NCBI RefSeq assembly: GCF_001039355.2
Contig: NW_019774870.1
Location: 449,324 to 513,323 of the forward strand
Reading direction: 5' to 3'
Source: Lingula anatina
Lineage: Eukaryota > Brachiopoda > Lingulata > Lingulida > Lingulidae
DNA: 64,000 bases
Shown: piece by piece, positions 13,365-24,530 of the stretch
Layout: the number at the start of each line of letters is the position of its first letter
How positions within the stretch are numbered: the stretch's first letter is position 1
The notes under the pieces: generated by a model
What the model saw: only the letters and a program-made list of their open reading frames with translations
What the model was told of the DNA's origin: nothing
Database searches by the model: none
Made by a program: the position numbers and the translations under genes

Positions 13365-13535
13365 CGCTGTGACAGGTATGGTAGTCCGCAAGGAACCGTA
13401 GTCCGTTCCACATTAGTTTGTAGGCCTACAGCACAGGTGACGTTCGTCCCATATACTAACCGCAATACTCCGCCTTACTAAATCTGTACTAATCATAGGG
13501 GACCCTGGACTTCCATTCCTACATGTGGGACTTTC
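13365..13535. mobile_element. MITE family 2, copy a
   Basis: Starts TGTGACAGGTATGGTAGTCC and continues through GGAACCGTAGTCCG and GGTGACGTTCGTCCCA to GGACTTCCATTCCTACATGT. The same order of blocks occurs at 59553-59712 and, inverted, at 35462-35677. Its ends are imperfect inverted repeats. It lies in upstream P450-C DNA and is absent from the P450-D copy. Confidence 0.7.
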
Positions 13536-14899
13536 TTTCCAATTTTTCTTGCTCAATTATTCCTTATTGATGTCCAGCTTTTACCAGTTTTAGTGTCGGG
13601 ACATGCAGTGAAAGTAAGCTCATTACCTGTGCTATATTTAATGGGTAGGGGCCTACATTTGGGACGAAGAAACCCAATGTATGTAGTTACTAGGTTCAAG
13701 TACTATTTTTAGTACATTATGTGGAAAAGATAGTGTCAGGATTATCAACGAACTAAACACACTTTCGTCTTGTGTGGTCAACACTCTTACATTTGACATC
13801 GGTTTCAGACACGATTGCAAACAAACTGACAGCTCTAGTCCAAATGGGGTCACTTATGGTAGACGCTCTTATTTTGTCTGGTGAACGGAGTAATCTAAGG
13901 GTCAGGTAGAAAGGCATTTTAAAGGTACAGGATGGCGATAATATGTAATTTGACTGTGACAAGAGGCTAGTTGCAAAAAGGAATGATATAGGCCTAACTG
14001 CAGGTCTGTCAAACAAGACACCCAACAGTTTACTCAGACTTGTATACTGCTTTATGATAAGTGGCGTTCTTATTTGGTCTATATTAAGCTTGATTATTGA
14101 TTTTGACCTTCTGAAATGCATGTTAGCTCTTGTCTTTGTGTCGATCGAGAGTTGTTTTTACAAAACAATATAAAATCCAAATTAATAATAATAAAATAGA
14201 AGAAAAAAATTAAGGGGATATTTATAATTATTTTATTGTTTTTGTTAATTCTAAAGCTCGAACAGAACGAGAACTGCCTTTACTTTGCCCATTGTGAGTC
14301 TTAATTGATGTAATTTTTTTATCAGTTAGCACGTACGTATTTTCACTTTGACCCAGGTCATTTCTTGTATCAAAGTCCAAGTTTCATATAACATTTTCTT
14401 GTAGTTGTTAACTGTATTTTGAAAATAATGATGTTACATTTGTTGATGCATTTTGTTTTAAAATTCATGAATCAACTAATACAGGTATCAAAGGTGTTTA
14501 CACGTGGCAGAAGGAAAATAGTGAGAGACAAGTCTTATCTTCTCAGGACGCCCTATATTTTGACATACAAGGACATGTTTGTTTAAGTCTAACAGAGACA
14601 TTGATCAAACACAACATTGGCAATATAAACTCTTATCAAATAGAATGTTTAAATTAGAGAGTCAATCCCGAACAGCTGAGTTAAAACAATCAGTTGAAAC
14701 GTGTTTCTTTTCCTTACAAACGCATTAATAAAACGCGATCTGGACATATATACTCTTCAAAAATGAAAATTTAAAATAGAGAGCCGGTCACGGGGCAGCA
14801 ATATAGAAAAGCAACCCCAAGGTATTCCTTCTTTGTTATTCTAGGTGTAAGAACATGATACATTCGTGAATCTCCCAAAAGATGGGCTAAACAGACTAT

Positions 14900-14940
14900 A
14901 GATTTTAGATCGATCTATCCCCGTGGGGAGTCTCACTAGA
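14900..14940. repeat. Repeat segment shared with P450-E intron
   Basis: About 41 bases containing GATTTTAGATCGATCTATCC and GGGGAGTCTCACTAG occur here and, inverted with a single clear difference, at 38608-38650. The palindromic GATCGATC core also appears in MITE family 1, so these may be related ends. Confidence 0.7.
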
Positions 14941-15384
14941 TTACTGTCAGATGATCCGATGTGGCATGATAGACCAGTTCCGTGACAAATCGTTCTGCAC
15001 ATGCGCATTAGGGGTAGATTGCAAGAAGGAACTTCCCGTATGACGATGTTGTCCTAAGTAGGCGCTTTGTTTGCACTGAGCTTTCAATTCATAATTCAGT
15101 GGTTTTCATCATGAGAGAGTATGTATTTGTTAATCTTATAATTATACGGGGGGATGTTGGAAATGAGCTTTTGATCGTGACTGAACTGTTTTGCTCTGTG
15201 AGAAAAACGTGGTAGATCTAAGACTCGTAGTCAAATGTTTTCACTCTACAATTTTCTTTCAATTCAGAGTTAAGTTATAAACTATCTTCGATTCTTCTTA
15301 AGACCCAGCCGCGATGTTTTTGTTGTACTACTACTTCTTCCAACTGAAATTCATCTCTATGACACTTTTTAATGCTTTCCCAGA

Positions 15385-18155
15385 ATGATGGATATTGCTG
15401 CGGTGCTAAGTTGGCTTACTTTGAAGACGGTCTTGGTCGGGGTCGCGGTATTCCTGTTGGTGATGTCATATCTACAGAGGAAGAAGTACAAACTGCCGCC
15501 AGGACCTCCACAGCTACCGATACTGGGGAACTACTTGGGTAAGAAGAAAAACGAACGACGTTTTGCTTAAAGGGGCTGGTTGTAAATTACGGGGGGATCT
15601 CATAGGAGCAAATGGCTTTTTATGTGGCGCACTCCCTCACTTATTTGCCACCAAACTCCATGCCCCACCCTTAAACACCCTTAAAATAAATGACTGACCC
15701 CCAGTACAGGCCTACCCAACTACCAGACTCGGCACCGAATGATCCCGAATTCATCGGTAGATCAGACCACACTACCCGTTTTCAAGGTGTACGCATTTCA
15801 CAGTATCATACCCCTGAACAAATTTTGAGTTGAGATGCATATCGCTATGTCACATCTCGTACTGGTCGAGAGCGGTGTCGCGTCTGATACTTCTATGCGC
15901 TTACTGACGTACACCTTGAAAACGGGTAGTGTGGTCTGATCTACTGGTGAATTCATATCAGGATCATTCGTTGCCGAGTCTGGTAGCTGGGTAGAACTGC
16001 AGAAGTTACTGGTTGACCTTGAACCCTTTTCGACTTATCCTGAGAATGTGCAAGTATATTTTATATGATTTTAATGTGTTTTACGTTATTTAAATAGCTT
16101 AATATTATGTTTTATAACCACGAGAAACCGTTGTTGTTTGGTCTTCAACCCGCACGTTAAAAAAAGAAGAACCAGATGTTGTGGTACATGTAAGACCTCT
16201 ATCAGGCTGTATTATTTCAAGTGTATTATAGTTACAAATTGTAATCAAAAAACGATGTTGTTGCCAAAAATAAAGCTTCATTAATTTGTGGCCCACTCTT
16301 AATGCATGGCTGAATTTTTTGGCCCATACCTTTTTGCACGCTCAGAAATTGTGACCCCCCTTACTATTATCCGCCCGCTGAATTTTTTGACCAGTCCATA
16401 ATATACAATTTCAAGATTTGTACAGGTAGCTGTTTTCGATTGCACACATAAAAAAACTGCCAAACTATCTTCTCAAAAATGTTCTAAACGGATGTTTATA
16501 TTTTATTTCAGCATTTAGGAAGGACAAGCGCATGTTCTCAGTATTCACGAAGATGGCGAAGACGCACGGCGATATATTTACAGTGAACTTAGGTCGGTTC
16601 CATTCTGTGTTAACATAATTACTTTCGTACAAGTCTGTTGGTTTACACAATAAATTTTCTGGTGTACCGTTATTTCAAGTATGATATCCAATGTACCTTC
16701 TAGCAAAGCCATAAGCCGTAATATAGTGAGATGACATTGATTTAAAACATGCAGCATCTAGTTAAATATTAGTCCAATATTGAGTCGACGTGTGAAAGTC
16801 TAAATAATGGATTTGAATATATGTTCCGCGACCACAAGCAAGTACATTCCCAGTACTGTCTGTTAAGCGTGATGCATGGTCTTCGAATTTATAACGTCAG
16901 TGGTTCTTTAAATTCCTTAACAAAATGGCGGATCTTATCCACTATCCAAGGCGTTTGCTTTAAGGTAGGGGGGCTACCTTAGTTTTAAGGAAGGGCTACA
17001 GAGTAGGCCTACTTAATTTCAATTCAATTTTTTACAGCGTATATTCGTACTACAGTACATCATAGATGTTCTATAGGGGAAATATAATATGCTAAGAGCT
17101 CACCCCATTGAAATCATCGGTCTACGTAGATCGACCGAACTCTGCGGGGACTCTCGCTGAAAGCAGTTAGTCTAACATTAACAGGTTACCACGCCTCATG
17201 TTGTTTCCAACGTACTCGTATAAATACCGTATAAATACCAGCTTTTCTACCCAACGCCAGGAGAAGGCGTGGTAATCTGTAAAACTCACTGCGTTCATAG
17301 AAAGTCCTCGCGGAGTTGAAACTGTGTACTCAGACCGATAGGTTCTATGGGAATGGGCCTTTAATTGCTGAAACCATTGCTTTTTATTGAGTACTTTAAT
17401 CTATAATAACGTACATGTGCCTTAATATACTTCCCTCAGTTAATGTCTTTAATAATAAATAATTAAAATTTATCTATTAACATCAGGTTTTGGCCAAACG
17501 GTGATCGTACTCCATTCAGCGGATATTGTGCACGAGGCACTGGTGGAGCAAAGAGAGGTCTTTGCAGGCAGGGATGATAGATTTTGGTCGTGTAAGTATG
17601 GTTGATAAGGAAAGTTGCAGACATAGAACTGTACTACGTTTACATCAAACCTATAGACTCTTATGATGATTGGCGAAAGATGCCAGCTAATTTATCGAAC
17701 AGTTAATCGCTAAGTAAAATCCTTTACACTACCGATATTCCATTTCAGACAATTCGGTGCAGTTATTTTTTTTCAATTCATGGATTTTAGATTTTCAAGT
17801 TTTTGTTTTAGACGTTTTTAAATTCGATTACAGTCTGCTATCTATTGTTTATCGTATTTAGTTATCACAAAAAACATATATGTATCTGTGATATCACAAG
17901 GATATGTTATTTATTTTCTGCAGTTGAATTGATGTCAGGGGGATATAAAGACATCATATTCGCTAATTATGGACACCTATGGACCATGCAAAGGAGAATG
18001 GCTATGAAAGCATTCAGGTACAGCAATAAGTCTTGTCAGACTGATAAACTTTTGGAAATGGAAAAAATAAACAATGATGATTTAAAAACGTGTGCATTCT
18101 ACTGTAACGTGTTGTTACAGAAGGTACTAGAATCCGACATTGGTCCTCCAGAGAC

Positions 18156-18187
<32 letters not shown>

Positions 18188-19593
18188 GTTGTGATTAACC
18201 ATTCCCCATTTCTAACCCAAGATCAATGCGTTTTATCATTCTTAAATAGGTAAACGTCTATGTGGTAGTGTGTCTACTTTTCAGGACGTACATAGCCGGT
18301 GATAAGCTAGAGCAACTTGCAAAATCTTCTTTTGGGGAAGTCGCCATGTTGTTGGAAAAACAAACGGAACCTTTGGATTTGTCCCAATATATTCGCCTGA
18401 CGGTTTATAATGTCATCTGCAGGATGACCTATGGGAAAAGGTGCCTTCTAAATCTCATTTCAAAGTAGTATTGTCTCTTCTCATTTTAAAGAAAAGTTCT
18501 CACCTTTAGGGTTAAGGAAGTAAGGTGAAAATCCGATCTTTATTTTTAAGAAAATAACTTGGCATCAACTTAATGTTTGTGAGCAACTATGTATGTAAGT
18601 AACTGTAGTCTTGAGGTGTGTAAAAAGTTGGAGGTGTTTTCAATTGGCATATTTTTGTTAAATGAGAAGGTACAGGGAGTATAATCAATAATTTCAGCTA
18701 CAAAATCGATGACCCTGAGTTTGTTTGGCTAAAAAACAAAATGGACGAAATGGATAAGCTGTTTACAGACTTTTTGCCGGCTGATCTTGTACCTTTTTTG
18801 AAATATGTGCCAATCAAGTCAACACTGGATGCAAAACGGATATTGAAAGAAATGATTGATTTCCAAGCTGTACAGGTCAAGGAGCACAAATCAACCTTGG
18901 CAGCAGGTATTTACTTAGCATTAAACCCTCATACCAACAATACTGCATATCCTGTAATGCTAGTAATATGCATCTTTGTAAGTTCCATAAACATTGTATT
19001 GTACAAGATTTAAAGGGCATATGGGCATGGATAGCATGCTGGCTTTAAGATGATTATCTGTTTTTCAGGACAGGCAAGAGACATTACAGACCAACTGCTG
19101 CTGGCACGCCAAGAGCTGGAGGCGGAGAGCGACGGATCCCTGAAGGAGATTTTAACAGACAAACATATCATTCAGACCATACTAGACGTGTTTCTTGGTA
19201 CATTTCAATATTTGCATTCCATGTGTTAACACGTACATGCATAAAGTCCTATGGATTTCCATTAATTTTTGTGCCGTTCTTTGGCAACAAAAACTTTATC
19301 TGATTTGCTCCATTGGTCCCATATTGCAATAAAAAATCCAACTACCACTAGCAATTGGAATCCATGCCTGCAGAGAGCCAGTTTATTTTGTAGCCTCTCA
19401 TTAGAACACATTCAGCTGGTTCTCCGAAAGCATATTGAAGTGTTATTCTCTATATTTCTAGCTGGGGTTCATACGTCAACAGAAACACTAAAATGGACCA
19501 TGCTGTATGTTGCAGACAACCCGGAAGTACAGGAGAAGATGCACCGGGAAATAAGTGGAGTTTTAGGTAAGGTCTCTCCCTACCTTCGCTCTC

Positions 19594-19649
<56 letters not shown>

Positions 19650-21479
19650 GCACAAACAAACAAACAAACAAACAAACTTAGATAGGATTGTATCAGTTTC
19701 TACATGTATCTCTGAAATAAAAAAGAAAAAAAAATTACTGATATAAAGAAAGACTTACTAAAATAAAATTTATTCCATTTACCAACATGTATGCTCTGTT
19801 TGTTCATTGCATTTTTGCAAAAGTGCTAGTTCACATTACATACTGTTATGATTAAAATAATAATAATATTAAAGATAAAGATAATGATTTTTACTATAAG
19901 GTCAATATATGATACTATAACGGTTCTTACCTACTAAACGGCTTCAACTTAATCTATGGTATGTAGGGAAAATGAATTTTTTCGGATATTTCAAACCTGT
20001 TGAGCACCATGCATATAGGGAAACAAAGTGACAAGTCATGTTTTTCTCAAATGTGAAGGGACAAGGATAGATATGAAACAAATGTTTAGCAATTTTTTTC
20101 GTTTTTTTATCGACAACAACTTTACTTTACTATCTCTTAAATTTGTATTTGCTTTCAATACTTCGCCCAGAGGACGACCTAGACGGCCTGCGTCACTGTA
20201 AATCCAAGCTGCCATATTGCGAGGCAGTTCTCCGCGAAGTTATGCGCATGCGTCCAGTGGCTCCAGTGGCCCTCGCGCACCAAACGATTCGAGACTCAAA
20301 AATAGGTAAACTGCTCGTGCACGTCACGCGCATGTTTGAGTGCGTGGTTGTGTGTGTTTGGAGCTGTTCTTGATTATGTAATAGTGCAATTATCCTTGCA
20401 TGAGAATTTTAGTGAATCTTTACGAGAGCGCATATGTGTGTACTTATGTGTCTTGGTATACATGTGCGTGCATCTGAGCGTGACTCCATGGTTACCAAAT
20501 AATTTTAAATATGTAGCTGACTTTGCATGGTATATCATTCAAATGTATTTTAAGTTGAAAGAAAGAAAGGGTGCCTTGTTGAGTGTAAAAAGAAAATCTT
20601 ATGTCATAGTAAAACAATGAAGCATATTTTGATGGTTACATTTGCAATGTTATCATGTTATCATTCTTTTTAACAATTAGGCGGTTACGACCTGCCAAAG
20701 GGGACATTGGTATTTCCAAATGTATGGGGGATACACCATAATCCCAGAAATTGGGAGTCACCAGAAGTTTTCAAACCAGAGCGATTTTTGGACAAAGATG
20801 GGAACCTGAAACCGATTGATACCAAGATATGGTTGCCGTTCTCCTCTGGGAAGAGGAAATGTGCCGGAGAAGGTCTGGCCAAAGCTGATATCATGATGAT
20901 TATGGTACGTAGACATAACGTTTGGCCACACCACATTTCCCCTTTAACAAACACAAAAATAATAGGATTAAAAGAATTATTCCATGAATATAAAGAAAAA
21001 GGAAGAAAAAACATGTTGTCTTGGTTCATGTAAATTTCCATTTTCAAGTGCAAATCACGTTGGTCCAGAAATGTAACCACTTTGCCTAGGAATAGGAATG
21101 TTATAGATGGTAACTGCAAAAGTAAATACTGGTATCCAGTAAGGAAAGGGCAATTAAACTCCATAAACCATCCTCTAGCTTTAACAAAGTGAAATACATC
21201 TTTATTACTATATGTCAATATGAAAAATATCATAAAATAGATTTGATTTATTATTGTTGTAAAATAATTCCAGAAACGATATAGATTATTGTATAAAAGT
21301 ATCGATTGCCCTTTGAATCTTTGCTTTTTTATCCTATTTTTCAGGCCATGTTTTTCCAGCGGTTCAAAGTAAGTTTTCCTCCAGGACAGAAACCGGATTT
21401 CGAACCTGTTATGGCCTTCTTTGACTGCCTCTCAGCGCCGCAGAAGTTGATCATAGAAAAAAGGAAAACAATTTCTTAG
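15385..21479 (+). CDS. Cytochrome P450 C, clan 2, complete
   Basis: A P450 monooxygenase of 508 residues in 11 exons: 15385-15538, 16512-16592, 17487-17591, 17924-18017, 18285-18440, 18698-18906, 19069-19197, 19462-19566, 20171-20305, 20681-20904, 21345-21479 (TAG). It begins MMDIAAVLSW and has a membrane anchor followed by PPGPPQLPILG. Exon 4 carries ANYGHLWTMQRR. The I-helix reads AGVHTSTET, with His at the usual acidic position. The K-helix reads EVMRMRP, and the haem loop FSSGKRKCAGEG has its Cys at about 450. Compared with P450-B, exon 1 is one codon longer, exon 6 one shorter, exon 8 one longer and exon 11 three longer; P450-D shows the same pattern. C and D are recent duplicates and share upstream DNA. 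CCCAG ends one base before the ATG and could be a 5' UTR splice acceptor. Introns 1 and 2 hold transposon insertions. Substrate unknown. Confidence 0.95.
15711..15994. mobile_element. Foldback MITE in P450-C intron 1
   Basis: Two arms of about 85 bases (15712-15798 and 15911-15994) are near-perfect inverse complements, starting CTACCCAACTACCAGACTCG and ending with its inverse complement. The spacer is about 110 bases. The intron 1 of P450-D is only 126 bases and lacks it, so it inserted after the C/D duplication. Confidence 0.85.
17108..17347. mobile_element. MITE family 1, copy in P450-C intron 2
   Basis: About 240 bases with imperfect terminal inverted repeats of about 40 bases: ATTGAAATCATCGGTCTACG at the left and CTCAGACCGATAGG at the right, with GGGGACTCTCGCTGAA and its inverse inside. 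It matches 61461-61695, and a decayed copy sits at the same place in P450-D intron 2. Confidence 0.8.
18156..18184. repeat. Poly-A tract in P450-C intron 4
   Basis: A run of 29 A with no interruption. P450-D intron 4 has no such run. Confidence 0.9.
19588..19677. repeat. CT microsatellite and CAAA repeat in P450-C intron 8
   Basis: About 55 bases of CT repeat start some 20 bases after the exon 8 donor and are followed by CA units and CAAA units (about 19652-19677). The P450-D paralogue has a shorter CT run at the same place. Confidence 0.92.
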
Positions 21480-22869
21480 AAGATCAAAATAAGAAAAAAA
21501 AATTGAATGGGACAGTTGGGTGTTGAATTCATGGTGATGGACGTTCAAAGCAAAACTATGACGATACGTTATGATTCTGACATACTGATGATAAAGTTCC
21601 AAGACATTTTGAAGGAAAAAGCTTGTCCCATCAATGGGCATGATACCAAACATTCTAAATATAGGCCGCCGGCAGTGTACGACATCATATGAGACTTCAT
21701 ATGATGTCGAAAATCGAAAATCCGTGTGAAGTGGGGTTTGCTTTTATTCAATTCAAAAAAAAAAAAAAAAAAAAAAAAAACATGCGTCCATTATATCGTC
21801 TTTGATATTATAACAGGTGATGCTACATGTATACCAAAGTACCACATGGCACATGGTAAATATTTTTACTGCTGTGCTTTAGAATAATTTGACAGTTCTT
21901 GAGAAAAAACGATCAGAAAAATACCCTCAGATAATTATACCCCAAATGGATTTTTTAATGGAGAAATTTTGTTTAATCCACTTTTAAACTGACTTTACAA
22001 ATTTTACAGTAATTGCATTTTTTTTGTGCTAAAAGAAATAAGGCTGTTCTACCTATAATCTTTTCTGTGTGCAAATAAGGCTGTTTTTTTAATTTAGAAT
22101 TGATTATTTTTTCTTAACAAACATATTTTAGTTATTTATTGTAAGTGCTTTTATGTGAGAATCCGTATGTTTTATCTAGAATACTCTTAATTTTTTTGTC
22201 GTTAAGCTGTGTAATTTTTCATTTATCTATTCCTAATAATTGGTATCTTAAGTAATTTTTTTATGTATATGTAAAGTCTTCTGAATATGTTATAAAGGAT
22301 TTTAGACTCAGAATAAATTTATTATTATTATAATTTATTATTAGACTATTAAAATTTTCATTTCTCAGTAAAAAGGGAAAACATCAAAAATATAATGATT
22401 AAATTGTAAGGGTGTAATTACCAATAAGTGGTTTTTCACCAAGAGATTATAAAAACTAAAATAAACAAGCGAATATTATAATATTTATGAATTGGGCTTA
22501 AAGATAAGATGCTGCAATAGGATAAAACTAGTTAACAACTACTTGTTGCCCTTTTAAGTCAGATGTCTACTATTGCTGGGTAAGAATTTTAAATAAAAAT
22601 CCTGGATGGGTGGGATCCACCGTAACACGTTAATGTTTTGCGTTTCAGCTATTTTGAATGATATAATTCAGCTCATCACTGTCACTCTTAATTTTCTGAA
22701 AGAGAGATTTGCACATCCTAGATGCAGTGATTTATAATGTGACTAAGTTTTTGATGAGCAGGACATTGGCATATGATTAGTTGTGATACAGATAAAAGTA
22801 CCGTGCGACAGGAAGGATCTTAAAGCTCACTGTAATTCCGATAAGCATGGCGTGCACGTATATGAAATA

Positions 22870-24530
22870 CAGACTTGACATTTGATATGGAATATTTCAG
22901 TTTCGAATGTACGCCTAGGTGAAAATGCGTTTATTTTCACAAACTCCGATCTCATATAAGATATGTGAATGGGGAAAAGTGTGTAGTCAGGTGTGTCGCT
23001 ACCAATTAACTGATTACCAGGTTTGTTGCGCAGCTGCATTATGTAATATGCAGTGATTTAATTGGGTAATGTTTCTTTGGGTAGGTCAAAGCTTGGCTTT
23101 GGCAAAGCATGGTTCTGTCAAAAAAGTATCCATATGTCAGCAACTACTGCATAGAAGAATTTGAAATTTTGCATGCAAGTGGTCGGGTTCGGAGTTTGAA
23201 AAATGAGCTATGCAGTGCTTTACAAATTTGTTAATCTGTGGCAGAATGGCGCGAAAAAGACAGGCATTACCAGACAGGTAATTGCGCCAAACGAAACGGT
23301 CCGCACAGTTTTACAGAGTAATGCCCAGACGGATGTACCTACACAGAGGCCACACCCAATGTATTGAAATCTTACCACCAGGGTACAGGACCCACTGTCC
23401 TTCGGGATATGCTGTTGCAACTAAACAAAAACCACCTAGTCCGTTCAGAATGAGGGGTAAATTACCACCAAAACGCATTTTTCAAGGCCCTTAGCGAACA
23501 CCATACTGGTTTTAGCAGGTTTGAACACCAGACGACCTCCGAGGAACCCACTGTAAACAGCAAAACATCGTTGTATGTATCTCTATTGAATTGGGTACCT
23601 TGACTGTTTCTGGGTTGAACACTGAAGCCTTGTGGCTTTCTTTATTGAGGTCAGATTTCACCTGTACCGCTCAACAGTCAAAACAGAGTTTACAGACATC
23701 CAGAAGAGGCCAACGACGAAGCGCGTGCCGCGTCTAAAGTGACTAAGGTCATTAACAGCGTCAGTATTTGGAGTGGATACCACATTGGTGCCAAAACACC
23801 AATGGTAGTCATCGACGAAAACCTGAACCAGATCAAATAAAGAAACAATCTGGGAACCACTTTGCTATCATTTGATAGGGGACAACTTAGGAACAATTTT
23901 AGGTTGCACGGTGAGATTACCGGTTCATACAGAACACTTTTAATAGCAGTTTACTTACAGAACCAAGGGAATGAGCAGCTACCTTGGTCATCAAAATCGC
24001 CATATTTGAACCACTTAGACAATATGTGGGTAGGCCATTACTCTCCGAATCAATGGCCTACGTGTCCTACAACAAAACTGGACCAAATTGGGCAGATTTT
24101 GACCAATGCCTGGAATATTATTCCAGATTGAACTTTAAAAACCTATCCCATTGAATGTCTTGCCACTTGAGAGCGCTGGTAGCAGCCAGAAGAAGTCAGG
24201 CGTAACAGCGACCGTTACTGTGACAAGACACTGACATCAGGGTCCTTTTGTGGAGCGTTTACCTCTTTTACAGAAAAAAATTTAGAAAATATGGAGGTCT
24301 AAAATATCCCTTTTAATGGTTGTTGTATGACATAAAATAGGCAATGTGTTTTTGTTTGCTTCTCTGGCGAATTCCATTAATGAAATGATGTCACAATGAC
24401 ATCAAAGAGATAATTAAAAGTTATTAAAACACGATTTTAATCCCTATTTTCATTTATCAGTCTGCAAAATAGGAAAAACCTGATGAAAAATTATTTGGAA
24501 AAAAATATTCCATATTAAATGTCAAGTCTG
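22870..24530 (+). mobile_element. Tc1/mariner-type element, copy 1 (degenerate)
   Basis: A 1661-base element starting CAGACTTGACATTT and ending with the inverted complement, flanked by TA on both sides (22868-22869 and 24531-24532), the target duplication of the Tc1/mariner group. Inverted repeats are about 30 bases with mismatches. Inside are broken pieces of a Tc1-type transposase. The element is inserted into DNA upstream of P450-D whose uninterrupted counterpart lies upstream of P450-C near 13.03 kb. Confidence 0.88.
23080..24135 (+). pseudogene. Broken Tc1-type transposase in copy 1
   Basis: Fragments in different frames resemble a Tc1 transposase. One reads SIWSGYHIGAKTPMVVIDEN (about 23770-23820) and corresponds to the catalytic-domain segment usually written as WGxIxxxGxTPLxxxxGN. 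Another, near 23975-24020, reads LPWSSKSPYLNHLDNMW, where active elements have LPWPxxSPDLNPIEHxW; the catalytic Asp of SPDLN is Tyr here. Stops and frameshifts separate the pieces, so it cannot make an active enzyme. Confidence 0.8.

Larger units (their letters stand above)
11304..15384. other. Intergenic region between P450-B and P450-C
   Basis: About 4.1 kb without a supported gene. It contains diverged local duplications (11.75-12.95 kb), a TAA microsatellite, a poly-A tract, a MITE (13365-13535) and a block shared with the DNA upstream of P450-D. A repeat segment at 14900-14940 is shared with an intron of P450-E. The remainder shows nothing I recognise. Confidence 0.7.
12950..21480 (+). 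repeat. Segmental duplication, copy with P450-C
   Basis: The P450-C gene and its upstream DNA are paralogous to 22800-33790. Upstream matches visible by eye: TCGATAAGCATGG near 12990 versus 22837; AAGCTGGCA.GCA near 13048 versus 24543; ATGTTTGACAA near 13115 versus 25403; AGCTCTAGTCCAAATG near 13832 versus 25570; and TCTTATCTTCTCAGGACGCC near 14537 versus 26713. All eleven exon lengths are equal. Confidence 0.85.

Noticed and set aside
18741-19013. ORF extending past P450-C exon 6 as a separate gene
   Set aside because: It is exon 6 read through its donor. The same pattern appears at every P450 exon and the paralogues fix the splice sites.
23282-23494. Small ORF inside Tc1 copy 1 as a host gene
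   Set aside because: It has a matching shadow in Tc1 copy 3 (43448-43660), is out of frame with the transposase pieces, and is part of the degenerate element.
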